In this document: in pieces, positions 34,194 through 43,205 of the stretch
How positions within the stretch are numbered: the first letter of the stretch is position 1
Layout of the letters: each line of letters begins with the position of its first letter
DNA from: Geodermatophilus africanus
Lineage (GTDB): Bacteria > Actinomycetota > Actinomycetes > Mycobacteriales > Geodermatophilaceae
DNA length: 64,000 bases
Reading direction: 5' to 3'
Assembly (NCBI RefSeq): GCF_900107105.1
Contig: NZ_FNOT01000001.1
Coordinates: 1-64,000 of the forward strand
Notes under the pieces: model-generated
Told to the model about the DNA's origin: nothing
The model's input: only the letters and a program-made list of their open reading frames with translations
The model's database searches: none
Program-made: the position numbers and the translations under genes

Positions 34194-35798
34194 GTGAACC
34201 GCCGAGCGGCTGCCCTCCCGTTGCTCGTGTCGACCGTCGTGCTGACCGCGTTCACCTCGTCGACCGGGTCCTCCGCCTCGCCGGGCGAGGGACCCGGCCC
34301 CCAGCCGCAGGTCGGCGAGCTCCCCGCCGCCGCCGCCGCCATCATGTCCAAGCCGGAGTTCGAGACGGCCCGGTGGCTCTACTCCGTCGCCGAGGCGGAG
34401 ACGGGCCGAGTCGTCCTGGCCGGCCGTGCCGGGGAGTCCGTCTTCACCGCGTCGACCGCGAAGAACTTCACCGTCGGCACCACGTACGCGACGCTGGGCA
34501 CCGACGCCACGCTCACCACGCCGGTGTACGCGACGGCCGAGCCGGCCGGTGGCGTCCTCGCCGGCGACCTCGTGCTGGTGGCGTCGGGAGACCTCGCCAT
34601 GGGCGGCCGCGGCGCCATGAGCGGCCGCGTCGACCACGCGTTCACCGCCGACACCATCGACCACGTCTACGGCGACGTCGCGCCGAACGCGGCGTTCGTC
34701 CCGGACGACCCGTTGGCCGGCCTGGACGACCTCGCCCGGCAGGTGGCCGCCTCAGGCGTCACCGAGATTGCCGGCGACGTGGTCGTCGACACCCGGCTGT
34801 GGGAGACGTTCGACGGCCAGGAGGGACCTGCACCGTCGATCTACGTCAACGACAACATCCTGGACATCACGGTGGCGGCGGGCGGTGTCGGGGAGCCCGC
34901 CGTCCTCGACCTCCGCCCGCAGACCCAGGCCGTGACCGTGACCTCTACGGTGACCACCACCGACGCGGGCACAGCGACGTCGCTCACCGTGACCCCCGAT
35001 CCCGGCGATCCCACGTCGGTCACGGTCAGCGGCACCATCGCGGCCGGCACGTCCCAGCTCACCATCTACCGCGTCCCTGACGCCGCGTCATGGGCGCGCA
35101 CCCTGTTCGTCGAGGCACTCGGTCGCGCCGGGGTCACGGTCACCTCCTCCGCCGTCGGACCCAATGACGAGGCGGGGTTGCCGCCCGCGGGTTCCTACCC
35201 GGCCGAGGACCGGGTGGCTGCCCTGACCTCCCCGACGATGCGGGCCTTCGGTCGCATGATCCTCGAGACCAGCTACAACACCGGCGCGAACGCCCTGATG
35301 TGCCTGCTCGCGGTACACGGCGGCTCGCCGGACTGCCTCGACGGGCTGGAGGCGGTGCACTCCCAGCTCGACCGGGCCGGCGTCGTCGCCGAGGACGTGG
35401 TGCTGTTCGACGGGCAGGGCGCCGACCCGGCCTCGACGACCCCGGACCAGATGGTCGCCTGGATGAGGTGGGCGCAGACGCAACCCTGGGGCGAGGAGTT
35501 CGCAGCCGACCAGCCCGTCCTCGGGGTGAGCGGGACGCTGGCGAGCACGGGTCAGGACGGTCCCGCCGCGGGCGAGGTCGCGGCCAAGACCGGGACGAGC
35601 GTCGACGTCGACCCCACCACGGGCCGCGTCTTGTACAAGGTGCAGAGCCTCGCCGGCTACCTCACCACCGAGCGGGGCGAGCGGTTGGTGTTCTCGCTGT
35701 CCATGAGTGGGGCGACGTACCCCGACGTGCCCACCGGTCTGCACGACGCCAACGAGGACGTGGCGGCCGTCGCCGCGGCCTTCCAGCAGGCGCTGTGA
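34194..35798 (+). CDS. dacB: D-Ala-D-Ala carboxypeptidase, PBP4/S13 family
   Basis: A 534-residue exported enzyme. GTG 34194 gives VNRRAAALPLLVSTVVLTAF, a signal peptide, and the longer reading from TTG 34158 is unlikely. The three penicillin-binding motifs are in order: STAK (nucleophile Ser, about residue 96), SYN in ETSYNTGANALM, and KTG in AAKTGTSVD. The insert between motifs 1 and 2 is typical of S13 enzymes. It trims peptidoglycan stem peptides outside the membrane and can act as an endopeptidase. It leads a run of three serine DD-peptidase-fold genes. Confidence 0.9.
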   Translation: MNRRAAALPLLVSTVVLTAFTSSTGSSASPGEGPGPQPQVGELPAAAAAIMSKPEFETARWLYSVAEAETGRVVLAGRAGESVFTASTAKNFTVGTTYATLGTDATLTTPVYATAEPAGGVLAGDLVLVASGDLAMGGRGAMSGRVDHAFTADTIDHVYGDVAPNAAFVPDDPLAGLDDLARQVAASGVTEIAGDVVVDTRLWETFDGQEGPAPSIYVNDNILDITVAAGGVGEPAVLDLRPQTQAVTVTSTVTTTDAGTATSLTVTPDPGDPTSVTVSGTIAAGTSQLTIYRVPDAASWARTLFVEALGRAGVTVTSSAVGPNDEAGLPPAGSYPAEDRVAALTSPTMRAFGRMILETSYNTGANALMCLLAVHGGSPDCLDGLEAVHSQLDRAGVVAEDVVLFDGQGADPASTTPDQMVAWMRWAQTQPWGEEFAADQPVLGVSGTLASTGQDGPAAGEVAAKTGTSVDVDPTTGRVLYKVQSLAGYLTTERGERLVFSLSMSGATYPDVPTGLHDANEDVAAVAAAFQQAL

Positions 35799-35883
35799 CA
35801 CCCGGCGGTGCACCGGGCCGGGAAGCGTACCTGGTGCGGACGGACGCACACCCCCTGACCGGCTACCCATCGGAAGGTCGACC

Positions 35884-37134
35884 ATGACAGCTGCAGAGCG
35901 CTCGTGCGGGTCCCGTCGTTCCCGGCCACCCGGTGCGCTGGCCGCCTCGATCGCGACGACGGCGGTCGCGTTGCTGGTCGTGGCTCCCGCCCCGGCGAAC
36001 GCGTCGCCCGCTAGCGCGGCGGCGCCGCCGGAGGACCCGGCGTACGCCGCGGCGGTCCAGCCCGAACTCGACCGGATCATGAGGGACCTGGCGATCACCG
36101 GCGCCGCCGTCCTGGTGCGGTCCCCCGAGCTCGGCGACTGGGCCACCACGATGGGCACGCGGACCTGGCACGGCACCGAGCCGGTCACGCTCGCCGACCA
36201 CGTCCGGGTCGGCAGCAACACCAAGACCTGGACCGCCACCGTGATCCTGCAGCTGGTCGACGAGGGCAGGATCGCCCTGGACGACCCGGTGTCGCGGTAC
36301 CGCCCGGACGTGCCCAACGGGGAAAACATCACCATCGCCCAGCTGCTGGACATGACCAGCGGGCTGGCCAACTACACCGAAGACCTGGAACTGAACGAGC
36401 AGATGGACAGCAACCCCGGCCGGGTGTGGGATCCAGAGGAACTGCTCGCGATCGGCCTCGCCGAGCCGCCCGCCTTCCCCCCGGGCGAGGGGTTCCTGTA
36501 CTCCAACACCAACTACGTGCTGCTGGGCGTGATCATCGAACAGCTCACCGGGGTCCCGGTGGAGCAGGCCTTCCAGGACCGGATCTTCGACCCGCTGGAG
36601 CTGGGCGAGACCTCCTTCCCGGCGCTGACCGACGCCTCGATCCCGGAACCGCACCCGCAGATGTACACCTTCGGCACGAACGTGGAGACCATCGACAGCC
36701 TCGTGCTCCCACCGGAGGTCCAGGCCGCTGCCCGCGCCGGCACCCTGGAGCCGATGGACGTCACCGACACCAACCCCTCCTGGGGGTGGACCGCGGGCGC
36801 CGGGATCTCCACCGCGCCGGACCTCGCCGACTACGTGGAGGGACTGGTCGACGGGTGCCTGCTCAGCCCGCAGCTGCAGCAGGAGCGGATCGCCAGCGTC
36901 CAGCCGGTGGACCCGGACGACCCGGCCAGCCCCGGCTACGGGCTCGGCCTGGCCAGGTTCGGGCCCGTGTACGGGCACAGCGGTGAGCTGCCCGGGACCA
37001 ACTCCTTCATGGGCCACGACCCGGTCCGGGACATCACCGTCGTCACCTGGGCCTCCACCGCCCCAGCGCCCAGCGGCGAGGGCCCGGCCGTCGAGCTCGC
37101 CAAGGCCGTGATCGCCGAGCTCTACGCCGACTGA
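35884..37134 (+). CDS. Secreted serine hydrolase, beta-lactamase/DD-peptidase family (S12)
   Basis: A 416-residue protein with a signal peptide (ATTAVALLVVAPAPANASPA). Class-C/S12 motifs: SNTKTW (SxxK), LYSNTNYVLLG (YxN) and GHSGELPG (HxG). TSGLANYTED and GWTAGAGISTAPDLADYVEG are further S12 landmarks. ATG 35884 follows GGAAGGTCGACC. It is related to the next gene, suggesting tandem duplication. D-Ala-D-Ala carboxypeptidase or esterase activity is possible; a true resistance beta-lactamase is unlikely given the sequence class. Confidence 0.85.
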   Translation: MTAAERSCGSRRSRPPGALAASIATTAVALLVVAPAPANASPASAAAPPEDPAYAAAVQPELDRIMRDLAITGAAVLVRSPELGDWATTMGTRTWHGTEPVTLADHVRVGSNTKTWTATVILQLVDEGRIALDDPVSRYRPDVPNGENITIAQLLDMTSGLANYTEDLELNEQMDSNPGRVWDPEELLAIGLAEPPAFPPGEGFLYSNTNYVLLGVIIEQLTGVPVEQAFQDRIFDPLELGETSFPALTDASIPEPHPQMYTFGTNVETIDSLVLPPEVQAAARAGTLEPMDVTDTNPSWGWTAGAGISTAPDLADYVEGLVDGCLLSPQLQQERIASVQPVDPDDPASPGYGLGLARFGPVYGHSGELPGTNSFMGHDPVRDITVVTWASTAPAPSGEGPAVELAKAVIAELYAD

Positions 37135-37223
37135 CCGGCACCCCCTGGCAGACCGGGTCGGTACGACGGGGCCCCGGCCACGCGGACACCACACCGTTCC
37201 CTCCACGGGAGGAGCTGTTCCTC

Positions 37224-38405
37224 ATGCGCCGATGGATGCGCCCCGCCGCCCTCGCACTCGCCGTGCTCGCCGGGGCCGGGACGACCGGCTTCACGGCCAC
37301 CCCCGCTCCCCCGGCCGAGTCGGCTCCTCCCCCGGCCGCGACCCTCGACCCGGACCTCGCCGCACAGGTCGACGCACTGGCCCGGGCCGCGCTGACCGCC
37401 GGCGCCACCGGCGCGGTGGTCGGCATCTCCGACCCGGTCCGGGGGAGCTACCTCCAGGCCTACGGGACCGCGGACACCGCAGGGACCCCGATGACCACCG
37501 ACGTGCACTACCGCATCGCCAGCGTGACCAAGACCTTCACCGCCCAGGCGGTGCTGCGCCTCGCCGACCAGGGGAGGCTGTCCCTCGACGACCCTCTGGA
37601 GGAGTACGTCCCCGACATCCCCCACGGGGACGAGATCACCGTGCGCCACCTCCTGGGCATGCGCGGCGGCGTGTACAGCTTCGTCCGGGACGAGGAGTTC
37701 ATGGCCCGGTACGTCGCCGACCCGCTCCTGCCGGGGTGGTCCCCCTACGACGTCCTCGAGATCATCCGCGCGCACGCCGACGAGGCCACTCCACCCGGCC
37801 AGGCGACCGTGTACTCCGACTCGGAGTACGTCCTGCTCGGGCTGGTCATCGAGCGGGTCACCGGCCGCTCGGCACAGCAGTACACCACCTCGGTGATCGA
37901 GGACCTCGGCCTCCAGGAGGCGTCGTATCCCACCACCGCGGCCCTGCCGGAGCCGTACACCCACGGCTACATGAACACCGACAGCGAGCTGACCCCGGCG
38001 GACCCTGCCGCGGAGGAGCCACGGGACGTCACGCTCAGCAACCCCGAGGTCCCGTCCACCGCCGGTGCGGTCATCTCCACCGTGCCGGACATGATCCGCT
38101 ACGCCGAGCAGCTGGCGAGCGGGACGGGTCTCGCCCCGGAGACCGCCCGGCTGCGCCAGGAGTGGACGCCGCTTACCTCGACCGGCCTCCGGGTGCAGTA
38201 CGGCCTCGGCGTCCTCCAGCTCGGGAACTGGGTCGGCCACAACGGCTCGATCTTCGGCTACAGCGACATGGTCGGCCACCTGCCGGAGGAGGAGACGAGC
38301 GTGGTGGTGATGGTCAATGCGGCCGACGCCGAGGCCGTCCCCGCGATGGCCCTCTGGAGCGGGATCGTGACGCTGCTGTACCCCGACAGCCTGCCGACCT
38401 GGTGA
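37224..38405 (+). CDS. Secreted serine hydrolase, S12 family paralogue
   Basis: A 393-residue protein with signal peptide RPAALALAVLAGAGTTGFTA. Motifs are SVTKTF (SxxK), VYSDSEYVLLG (YSD instead of YSN) and GHNGSIFG (HxG). The order and spacing equal those of the preceding gene, and shared phrases such as ADQGRLSLDDPLEEYVPDIP suggest a duplication followed by divergence. The Asn to Asp change in the second motif may alter specificity. GGGAGGAG lies before ATG 37224. Confidence 0.85.
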   Translation: MRRWMRPAALALAVLAGAGTTGFTATPAPPAESAPPPAATLDPDLAAQVDALARAALTAGATGAVVGISDPVRGSYLQAYGTADTAGTPMTTDVHYRIASVTKTFTAQAVLRLADQGRLSLDDPLEEYVPDIPHGDEITVRHLLGMRGGVYSFVRDEEFMARYVADPLLPGWSPYDVLEIIRAHADEATPPGQATVYSDSEYVLLGLVIERVTGRSAQQYTTSVIEDLGLQEASYPTTAALPEPYTHGYMNTDSELTPADPAAEEPRDVTLSNPEVPSTAGAVISTVPDMIRYAEQLASGTGLAPETARLRQEWTPLTSTGLRVQYGLGVLQLGNWVGHNGSIFGYSDMVGHLPEEETSVVVMVNAADAEAVPAMALWSGIVTLLYPDSLPTW

Positions 38406-38573
38406 CCGTCAGGGCACTGCGGGCCCCCGCTGGTCCTCGAGCACACCTGCGGGCACCGCCTGGTCCGGCTGTCGCAGCCGCCGATGGTGGCCGCGGCAGC
38501 CGTCGCATGTCGTCCCGCGGCATCGATGCGACGTGGCTCGCTCGACGATCCTGGCTCCGACTCGATCCTGACC

Positions 38574-39221
38574 TCACTGCGTGCAGTAGCCCGCCGCGGC
38601 CAGCCCGTCCAAGATCATGGGCAGCGCTGCGGGGGTGTTCTGCCCCGTGCCATCGTGCAGGAGCACGATGCTCCCCGGCCGCACGCCCTGTAACACCCGA
38701 TCCCGGATCGTCGTCGCCGGCAGATCCGCCCAGTCGCGGGGGTCGACTGTCCACAGCACCATCGACTTCAGGCCGACGTCCTGGGCCGCCGCCTCCACAA
38801 GGCCGTTGGTGGCCCCGTACGGCGGGCGCCACTCGCTGGGAGTGTTCCCCGTAACCTGCTCGATGACCTCGTTGGTGCGCCGCAGCTGGGCTGTCATCTG
38901 CGCCCGGTCGAGCGTGGTGAGCTCCGGGTGGCTCCACGTGTGATTCCCGATCCTGTGTCCCTCCGCGCTGACGCGACGCACGACGTCGGGTAGGGCAGCG
39001 GTCATCTCACCGGTGACGAAGAATGTCGCCTCCACTCCCCGGTTCGCCAGCGTGTCCAGGATGTCCGGTGTGGCGGTTCTGTGCGGCCCATCGTCGAAGG
39101 TGAGCCGGACGTGGCCGGCTGCACACGGCTGCGGTGCTGCCACCGCCTGCGCGGGCGGGGCGATCAGCGCCAGCAGCAGTGCGCCGATGGCAGGCACGGT
39201 CCAGCGCTTTAATGCGGACAT
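38574..39221 (-). CDS. Secreted polysaccharide deacetylase (NodB domain)
   Basis: A 215-residue protein with a signal peptide (PAIGALLLALIAPPAQAVAA). The NodB motifs are present: VRLTFDDGPH (catalytic Asp pair), GNHTWSHPELT (metal His pair), RPPYGATNG, and SIVLLHDGTGQNT (catalytic His). Peptidoglycan GlcNAc/MurNAc or chitin-type deacetylase outside the cell. It follows the lysozyme-like gene on the same strand with a 273-bp gap, consistent with a wall-modifying function. Confidence 0.9.
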   Translation of the reverse strand: MSALKRWTVPAIGALLLALIAPPAQAVAAPQPCAAGHVRLTFDDGPHRTATPDILDTLANRGVEATFFVTGEMTAALPDVVRRVSAEGHRIGNHTWSHPELTTLDRAQMTAQLRRTNEVIEQVTGNTPSEWRPPYGATNGLVEAAAQDVGLKSMVLWTVDPRDWADLPATTIRDRVLQGVRPGSIVLLHDGTGQNTPAALPMILDGLAAAGYCTQ

Positions 39222-39494
39222 GGTGACGTGCCTCCGATGATCTCGTCATTTTGCACGCCCGCGAGCCAACGACCGGCTGGCTCAGCGAAACACGCCTTGG
39301 TACTGCAACGGCGCTTGCCTCCGGTACGACCTGATCGCATGATCCGGGATGCAACACGCCCCTGAAAACGAGATAACGGGCCGGGGGATGCGGGGCCAGC
39401 AGCGCCGTAACACGCTGGAAGCTGCGAGACCGCCAGCACTCACATGCGAAGAGCGGTTGCAGTACTGATTCGCTCGGGAGCCCCGTCCGTCAGA

Positions 39495-39989
39495 TCAGCC
39501 GAGTCGGCCGACCGCGGCGCGAGCCTCGTCCAGGTAGTTCTCGTACCGGCCGTTGGTGTAGGCCACCCACGGTTTCCAGTTGGCGCCACCGGAGGAGATC
39601 CGATACGCGGCGTTGGCGTTGCACTGGGCGTCGTAGGCACAGCTCTTGGAGACCGAGGGGTGCCAGCAGCTGTTGATCTGCCACAGACCACGGTCGGTCG
39701 AGCCGTTCGGACAGCCCTTCGTCGGGCCGTTGGAGAGGTACGCGTCCGGACGGCAGGACGACTCGCCCATGCCCACCGCGACCGCGGTGACGAGCCGATC
39801 GCCGCTGAAGCCGGCCCGCGAAGCGACCTTCGCACACAGGTCTGCTGCTGCACTGGACGAGGCATCGGCGGCTGCCATCGCCGGGGCCGGTACCACGAGG
39901 GCGACGAGCGCCACGATCACCACGATGCCCAGACGGGTGGGCCGGAGCGCACGAACGAGACAACGCGTGCCGAAGATGCGCTGGTGCAT
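39495..39989 (-). CDS. Secreted lysozyme/transglycosylase-like protein
   Basis: A 164-residue protein from ATG 39989 (GGGGGA upstream; a TTG four codons earlier is less likely). Signal peptide: LGIVVIVALVALVVPAPAMA. The mature part has AVGMGESSCRPDAYLSNGPT (catalytic Glu context of SLT/lysozyme-like folds), DRGLWQINSCWHP and a Cys-rich set (CAYDAQCN), then YTNGRYENYLDEA. It is similar to actinobacterial resuscitation-type or lysozyme-like wall hydrolases. Its 5' region carries a c-di-AMP riboswitch and, further up, a CRP-type site. Confidence 0.85.
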   Translation of the reverse strand: MHQRIFGTRCLVRALRPTRLGIVVIVALVALVVPAPAMAAADASSSAAADLCAKVASRAGFSGDRLVTAVAVGMGESSCRPDAYLSNGPTKGCPNGSTDRGLWQINSCWHPSVSKSCAYDAQCNANAAYRISSGGANWKPWVAYTNGRYENYLDEARAAVGRLG

Positions 39990-39997
39990 GGGATCCC

Positions 39998-40112
39998 CCA
40001 AGCACGCCTGCGGGATGAGCTGTCGGGTTCGGGCGGGAGGACTGCCCTGCCGCGGCGGTCACGGCTTCACCCCGAGGGCCGTTTAATGCGGCCCGAAGGT
40101 CCTGCGATCTCC
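39998..40112 (-). promoter_or_regulatory. ydaO/yuaA c-di-AMP riboswitch
   Basis: On the minus strand the leader reads GATCGCAGG, a hairpin GGGCCG-cattaaa-CGGCCC, GGGGTGAAGCCG, GCCGCGGCAGGGCAG, CCCGCCCGAACCCGACAGCTC and ends GCAGGCGTGCTTGGGGGA. The block from GGGGTGAA through CCGAACCCGACAGCT to GCAGGCG matches the conserved core of the ydaO riboswitch, which in actinobacteria sits before cell-wall hydrolase genes. The ribosome-binding G-run is at its 3' edge. High c-di-AMP would be expected to turn expression off. Confidence 0.85.
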
Positions 40113-40212
40113 CGTTCCTGCCCTCGAATGAGTGAAGGTCGGCCCGGCCAGCGGCAGGATTCGGCGTGTGCTGCCAGACCGTCCCGCGAACGCGGGCGAC
40201 CTGAACGTAGGC

Positions 40213-40228
40213 TGTGACCTACATCACA
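40213..40228. promoter_or_regulatory. CRP/Crp-type cAMP-receptor site
   Basis: TGTGACCTACATCACA is a perfect TGTGA-N6-TCACA palindrome, the consensus for CRP-family regulators. It lies about 100 bases upstream of the riboswitch of the lysozyme-like gene, on the same transcription unit. Whether it activates or represses cannot be told without the start site. Confidence 0.7.
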
Positions 40229-40619
40229 GCAAGTTGAGCCTTCGACCTCATCGGTAGGCATCTCTGCCGTCGCGCGATGTTGACGGAGGGTCCGAGGCCC
40301 TGGTTCCGGGCCGCCGACGAGTGGACGCCATTCACGCAGTACCGGGGGTGGTCCCGGTGTCGTGAGCCTTGAGACCGACCAATTCTTGGACGCGGTGACT
40401 ATATCGTGGTGAGAGGCCGCTTCGTCGGCAGAAAGGCGAAGGTCGCACTCTCGACGCTCCATGCGCTCACGTCCAGCGCATGTCCGGCGGCTCAGCCACC
40501 CATGTCGCGAACTACGTCGATTGGAGCGTGTGATGCACGCTTCGAACGAGGGCAACTGACGCGAGGTGTGCGCCAAGCCCTGACGACCTCCTGCACGGTT
40601 AGGGCGCGCCTCCTCATGC
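40229..40619. other. Intergenic stretch, nothing recognised
   Basis: Somewhat less GC-rich than the surroundings around 40380-40430 (TATATCG). No coding pattern or family match on either strand. Confidence 0.4.
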
Positions 40620-40730
40620 CTACGACTCCGCGATACCCATGTCGTGGGCGATATCGGCGATCGACCTCTCTCGCCGGCGGGCCGGCCCTACCGCCCTACG
40701 GCGGAACTCCGGCGGCTTGGCTGCAGGCAT
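40620..40730 (-). pseudogene. IS3-type OrfA remnant
   Basis: The minus strand from ATG 40730 reads MPAAKPPEFRRRAVGPARRR and ERSIADIAHDMGIAES before TAG. This is the N-terminal helix-turn-helix of an IS3-family OrfA (compare PAEFRRRAV.LAR...SIA.IA.DLGI..S), cut short after 36 residues. No OrfB is present. Confidence 0.65.
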
Positions 40731-40872
40731 CCAGGACTCCTCCCCGGGGCGATCCTCGCCTCAGAACAGATGTCCGCGAGACCGGGTCAGGCTCCACCTC
40801 CTCCTGCGCGTCGTTGATCCAGGTCGCCGGGTCGGACAGTTCATCCCACCCGAGTCGTGAGGGGCCGCACCG

Positions 40873-43131
40873 TCAGCGCGGCGAGCCGGCCGCCGGGGGC
40901 CGGCCGAGGATCCGGACGGCATGCGGCCGGCGTGGCGCCCGTGGCGGGTGCCTCCTGGCCGGCGGGGGCAGGCTGAGAGCCCGGCCGACACCGGCCAGGT
41001 CATCAGCCATCGTCAGCAACCAACCCCAGGTGTCGAGCATCCGCAGCGCGTCGTCCGGGGCTGCGGCGAGCGCGTCGCGGGGCACCGGGTCCACCCGTAC
41101 CACCGGACGAGCGGTGGGCACCCGGCCGACCCCGACGGCGGCTGCGGCCTCGCGGTAGCCGGCGGCGACGTCCGCGGCCGCGGTCCGCAGCTGCGCGGCC
41201 AGGCGTGGCCAGGGCGGCGGCGCGGCGGCGGGGTAGCGGGACCGTAGGGTCCGGGAGTAGTCGTCGATGCGGTGCACCACACCCAGCACGGCCAGCCAGT
41301 CCACCCGCGGGCCCGGCCGGGTCGGTTCCGACCGGTACTGCGCGTAGGTCTGGTCGAGCAGTGCGGCCAGTCGGCCGAGCGGGGTCCGGTGCGCCGGTCC
41401 CGCCCCGGTCAGCTGGTCGACGACCGCCACCACCTCCGCCGCACCCGCCCGCAGGCTCTCCCCCGCCGCCCGGGTCAGCTCCCCGTTGCCGCCGCGCGGC
41501 CACACCGCGGCGCCGATGAGGATGCCGACGAGGCCGCCGACGAAGACGTCCTCGAGGCGGACCTCGGCGAGGCGCCAGTCCGTCGGACCGACCTGGGCGA
41601 ACAGCAGGGCGACGACGACGGTGAACCCGGCCTGCCCCGCCGCCACCCCGAAGAGGGGTCCCGCCGCCAGGCCCACCACCATCAGCGCCGGCAACGCCCA
41701 GGCATAGATCACGACGTCCCCCCCGACGAGGAAGAGCACCGCCCCGCTGACGAGTGCGCCGACGGCGGTGCCGGCGACGGCCCGGACGAGCACCGAGCGA
41801 CCGGCGACCGCGCTGGTCCGCATGAGGCTCAGCGTGGCCAGCAGCACCCAGAAGCCGTGGGAGAGGTCGAGGACCCCGACGACGCTGCGGGCCACGGCGA
41901 GGCCGAGCGCCAGCCGCACGGCGTTCTGCAGGTACACCGACCGCGGCGTCAGGTGCGTGCACAGCCGCTGCCACCACAGCCGGCCGGTGGAGGCAGTGAG
42001 GAACCAGAGCTCCTCCGGGACGTCCGCCGGGGCGGGTGCACCGACGGCGCCGCGGACGGTCAGCACCAGGCTGCGGGCGGCCTCCGCGACGGCGACGGCG
42101 CTGACGCCGGCCCGCAGGGTCGACGGCTCGGCGCCGTCCAGCAGCTGGTCCCTGCGTCGCTCGCGATGGGCGGCGAGCGCGGCCACGATCCGGTCGGTCG
42201 ACGGCGGGGGCCCGGATCCGAGCAGGGCCTCCCGCGACTCGGCCAGGGCGCCTCCCACGGCGTCCAGCAGCTGCGCCGTCGCGGCGGACGTGTGCTGCCC
42301 ACCGGCGGGCCCTGCGTCGGCGAGCGCGCCCAGGCGGCCCGTGATCACCCGGACCGCCGCCGCGGCCCGGATCAGGCACCGGTCCCGGACGCCGGGCCCG
42401 AGCGGCCGCTCGGCGATCGGCACCGTGCTCAACCGCAAGCTCTCCGCGGCGTCCGCGGCGGCGGCCCGCAGCGCAGCGGATCCCCCGTCCCCGCCGCCGC
42501 CCAGCTCGCGGCCCAGCACCTGCGCGTAGGCCGCCACCCGCCCGGCGGCGTCGGCCACGCGGACCGCCGGGTCCGCCGGCGCCGGGGCCGGCCACAGCAC
42601 CCGGTCGGCGACGGCGAGGAGCGTGATGCCCAGTCCGACCCCGAGCAGCCGCTGGTCCAGGGTGTCGGGCGCGTACGGCGGGAAGCACGGCAGCACGTAG
42701 AACAGCTGCAACCCGTTCACGACGCCGGCCACGCGCGGCCCGCCGACGCCGGCGTAGGCGACCACCAGCCCCACGGCCAGCATGCCCAGGACCGCCGTCC
42801 AGGTGCTCATCGCGAGCAGCGTGCCGAGGGTCACCAGCACACCGGCGACCACGAGGCTCCCGGCGTAGGTCCGGGTCCGCTCGGCCGGCTGTCCCGTGAC
42901 GTCGGAGAGGCCGCCCAGTGCGACTGCCGCGAACAAGGCGTAGACGGCGGTGATCGGATCGTCGACCAGGTACCGGCAGGTGTAGAACGCGACGCAGGCG
43001 GCCACGGTCACCCGGCCGGCCCGCCGGACGGCGGCCAGCGAAGGGTCGCGTCGCCGCAGCCAGGCCACGGCCCGCGCAGCTCCTCCCACCGCCGACTCGG
43101 CGGCGGGGCCGGAGCCGGTCACCGCGTTCAC
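40873..43131 (-). CDS. FUSC-family aromatic-acid/efflux-type membrane protein
   Basis: A 752-residue protein with two membrane bundles (about residues 25-170 and 395-560) and soluble helical parts after each, the architecture of FUSC/PET exporters such as AaeB and YccS. Landmarks are GRVTVAACVAFYTCRYLVDD, DPITAVYALFAAVALGGLSD in the first bundle and NAVRLALGLAVARSVVGVLD, HGFWVLLATLSLMRTSAVAG in the second. GTG 43131 overlaps the stop of a 25-codon upstream frame. A truncated copy of its 5' end lies at 25.1 kb. Substrate unknown. Confidence 0.85.
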   Translation of the reverse strand: MNAVTGSGPAAESAVGGAARAVAWLRRRDPSLAAVRRAGRVTVAACVAFYTCRYLVDDPITAVYALFAAVALGGLSDVTGQPAERTRTYAGSLVVAGVLVTLGTLLAMSTWTAVLGMLAVGLVVAYAGVGGPRVAGVVNGLQLFYVLPCFPPYAPDTLDQRLLGVGLGITLLAVADRVLWPAPAPADPAVRVADAAGRVAAYAQVLGRELGGGGDGGSAALRAAAADAAESLRLSTVPIAERPLGPGVRDRCLIRAAAAVRVITGRLGALADAGPAGGQHTSAATAQLLDAVGGALAESREALLGSGPPPSTDRIVAALAAHRERRRDQLLDGAEPSTLRAGVSAVAVAEAARSLVLTVRGAVGAPAPADVPEELWFLTASTGRLWWQRLCTHLTPRSVYLQNAVRLALGLAVARSVVGVLDLSHGFWVLLATLSLMRTSAVAGRSVLVRAVAGTAVGALVSGAVLFLVGGDVVIYAWALPALMVVGLAAGPLFGVAAGQAGFTVVVALLFAQVGPTDWRLAEVRLEDVFVGGLVGILIGAAVWPRGGNGELTRAAGESLRAGAAEVVAVVDQLTGAGPAHRTPLGRLAALLDQTYAQYRSEPTRPGPRVDWLAVLGVVHRIDDYSRTLRSRYPAAAPPPWPRLAAQLRTAAADVAAGYREAAAAVGVGRVPTARPVVRVDPVPRDALAAAPDDALRMLDTWGWLLTMADDLAGVGRALSLPPPARRHPPRAPRRPHAVRILGRPPAAGSPR

Positions 43132-43205
43132 GGCGAGGCGCCGCCGGTGCCCTGCCGTTCCTCGGCGACCCCGGCCCGGCCCGGTGCGACCATCGCGATC
43201 TGCAT
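43128..43205 (-). CDS. Possible leader peptide overlapping the FUSC start
   Basis: A 25-codon frame (MQIAMVAPGRAG, VAEERQGTGGASP) ends at TGA overlapping the GTG of the FUSC gene (GTGA), the arrangement of coupled genes. In the duplicate at 25.2 kb the frame is recognisable (QIAIVAPGRAG..EERQGVGATSP) but its start codon is lost. The composition is not strongly protein-like; it may also be the relic of a longer upstream gene. Confidence 0.3.
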   Translation of the reverse strand: MQIAMVAPGRAGVAEERQGTGGASP

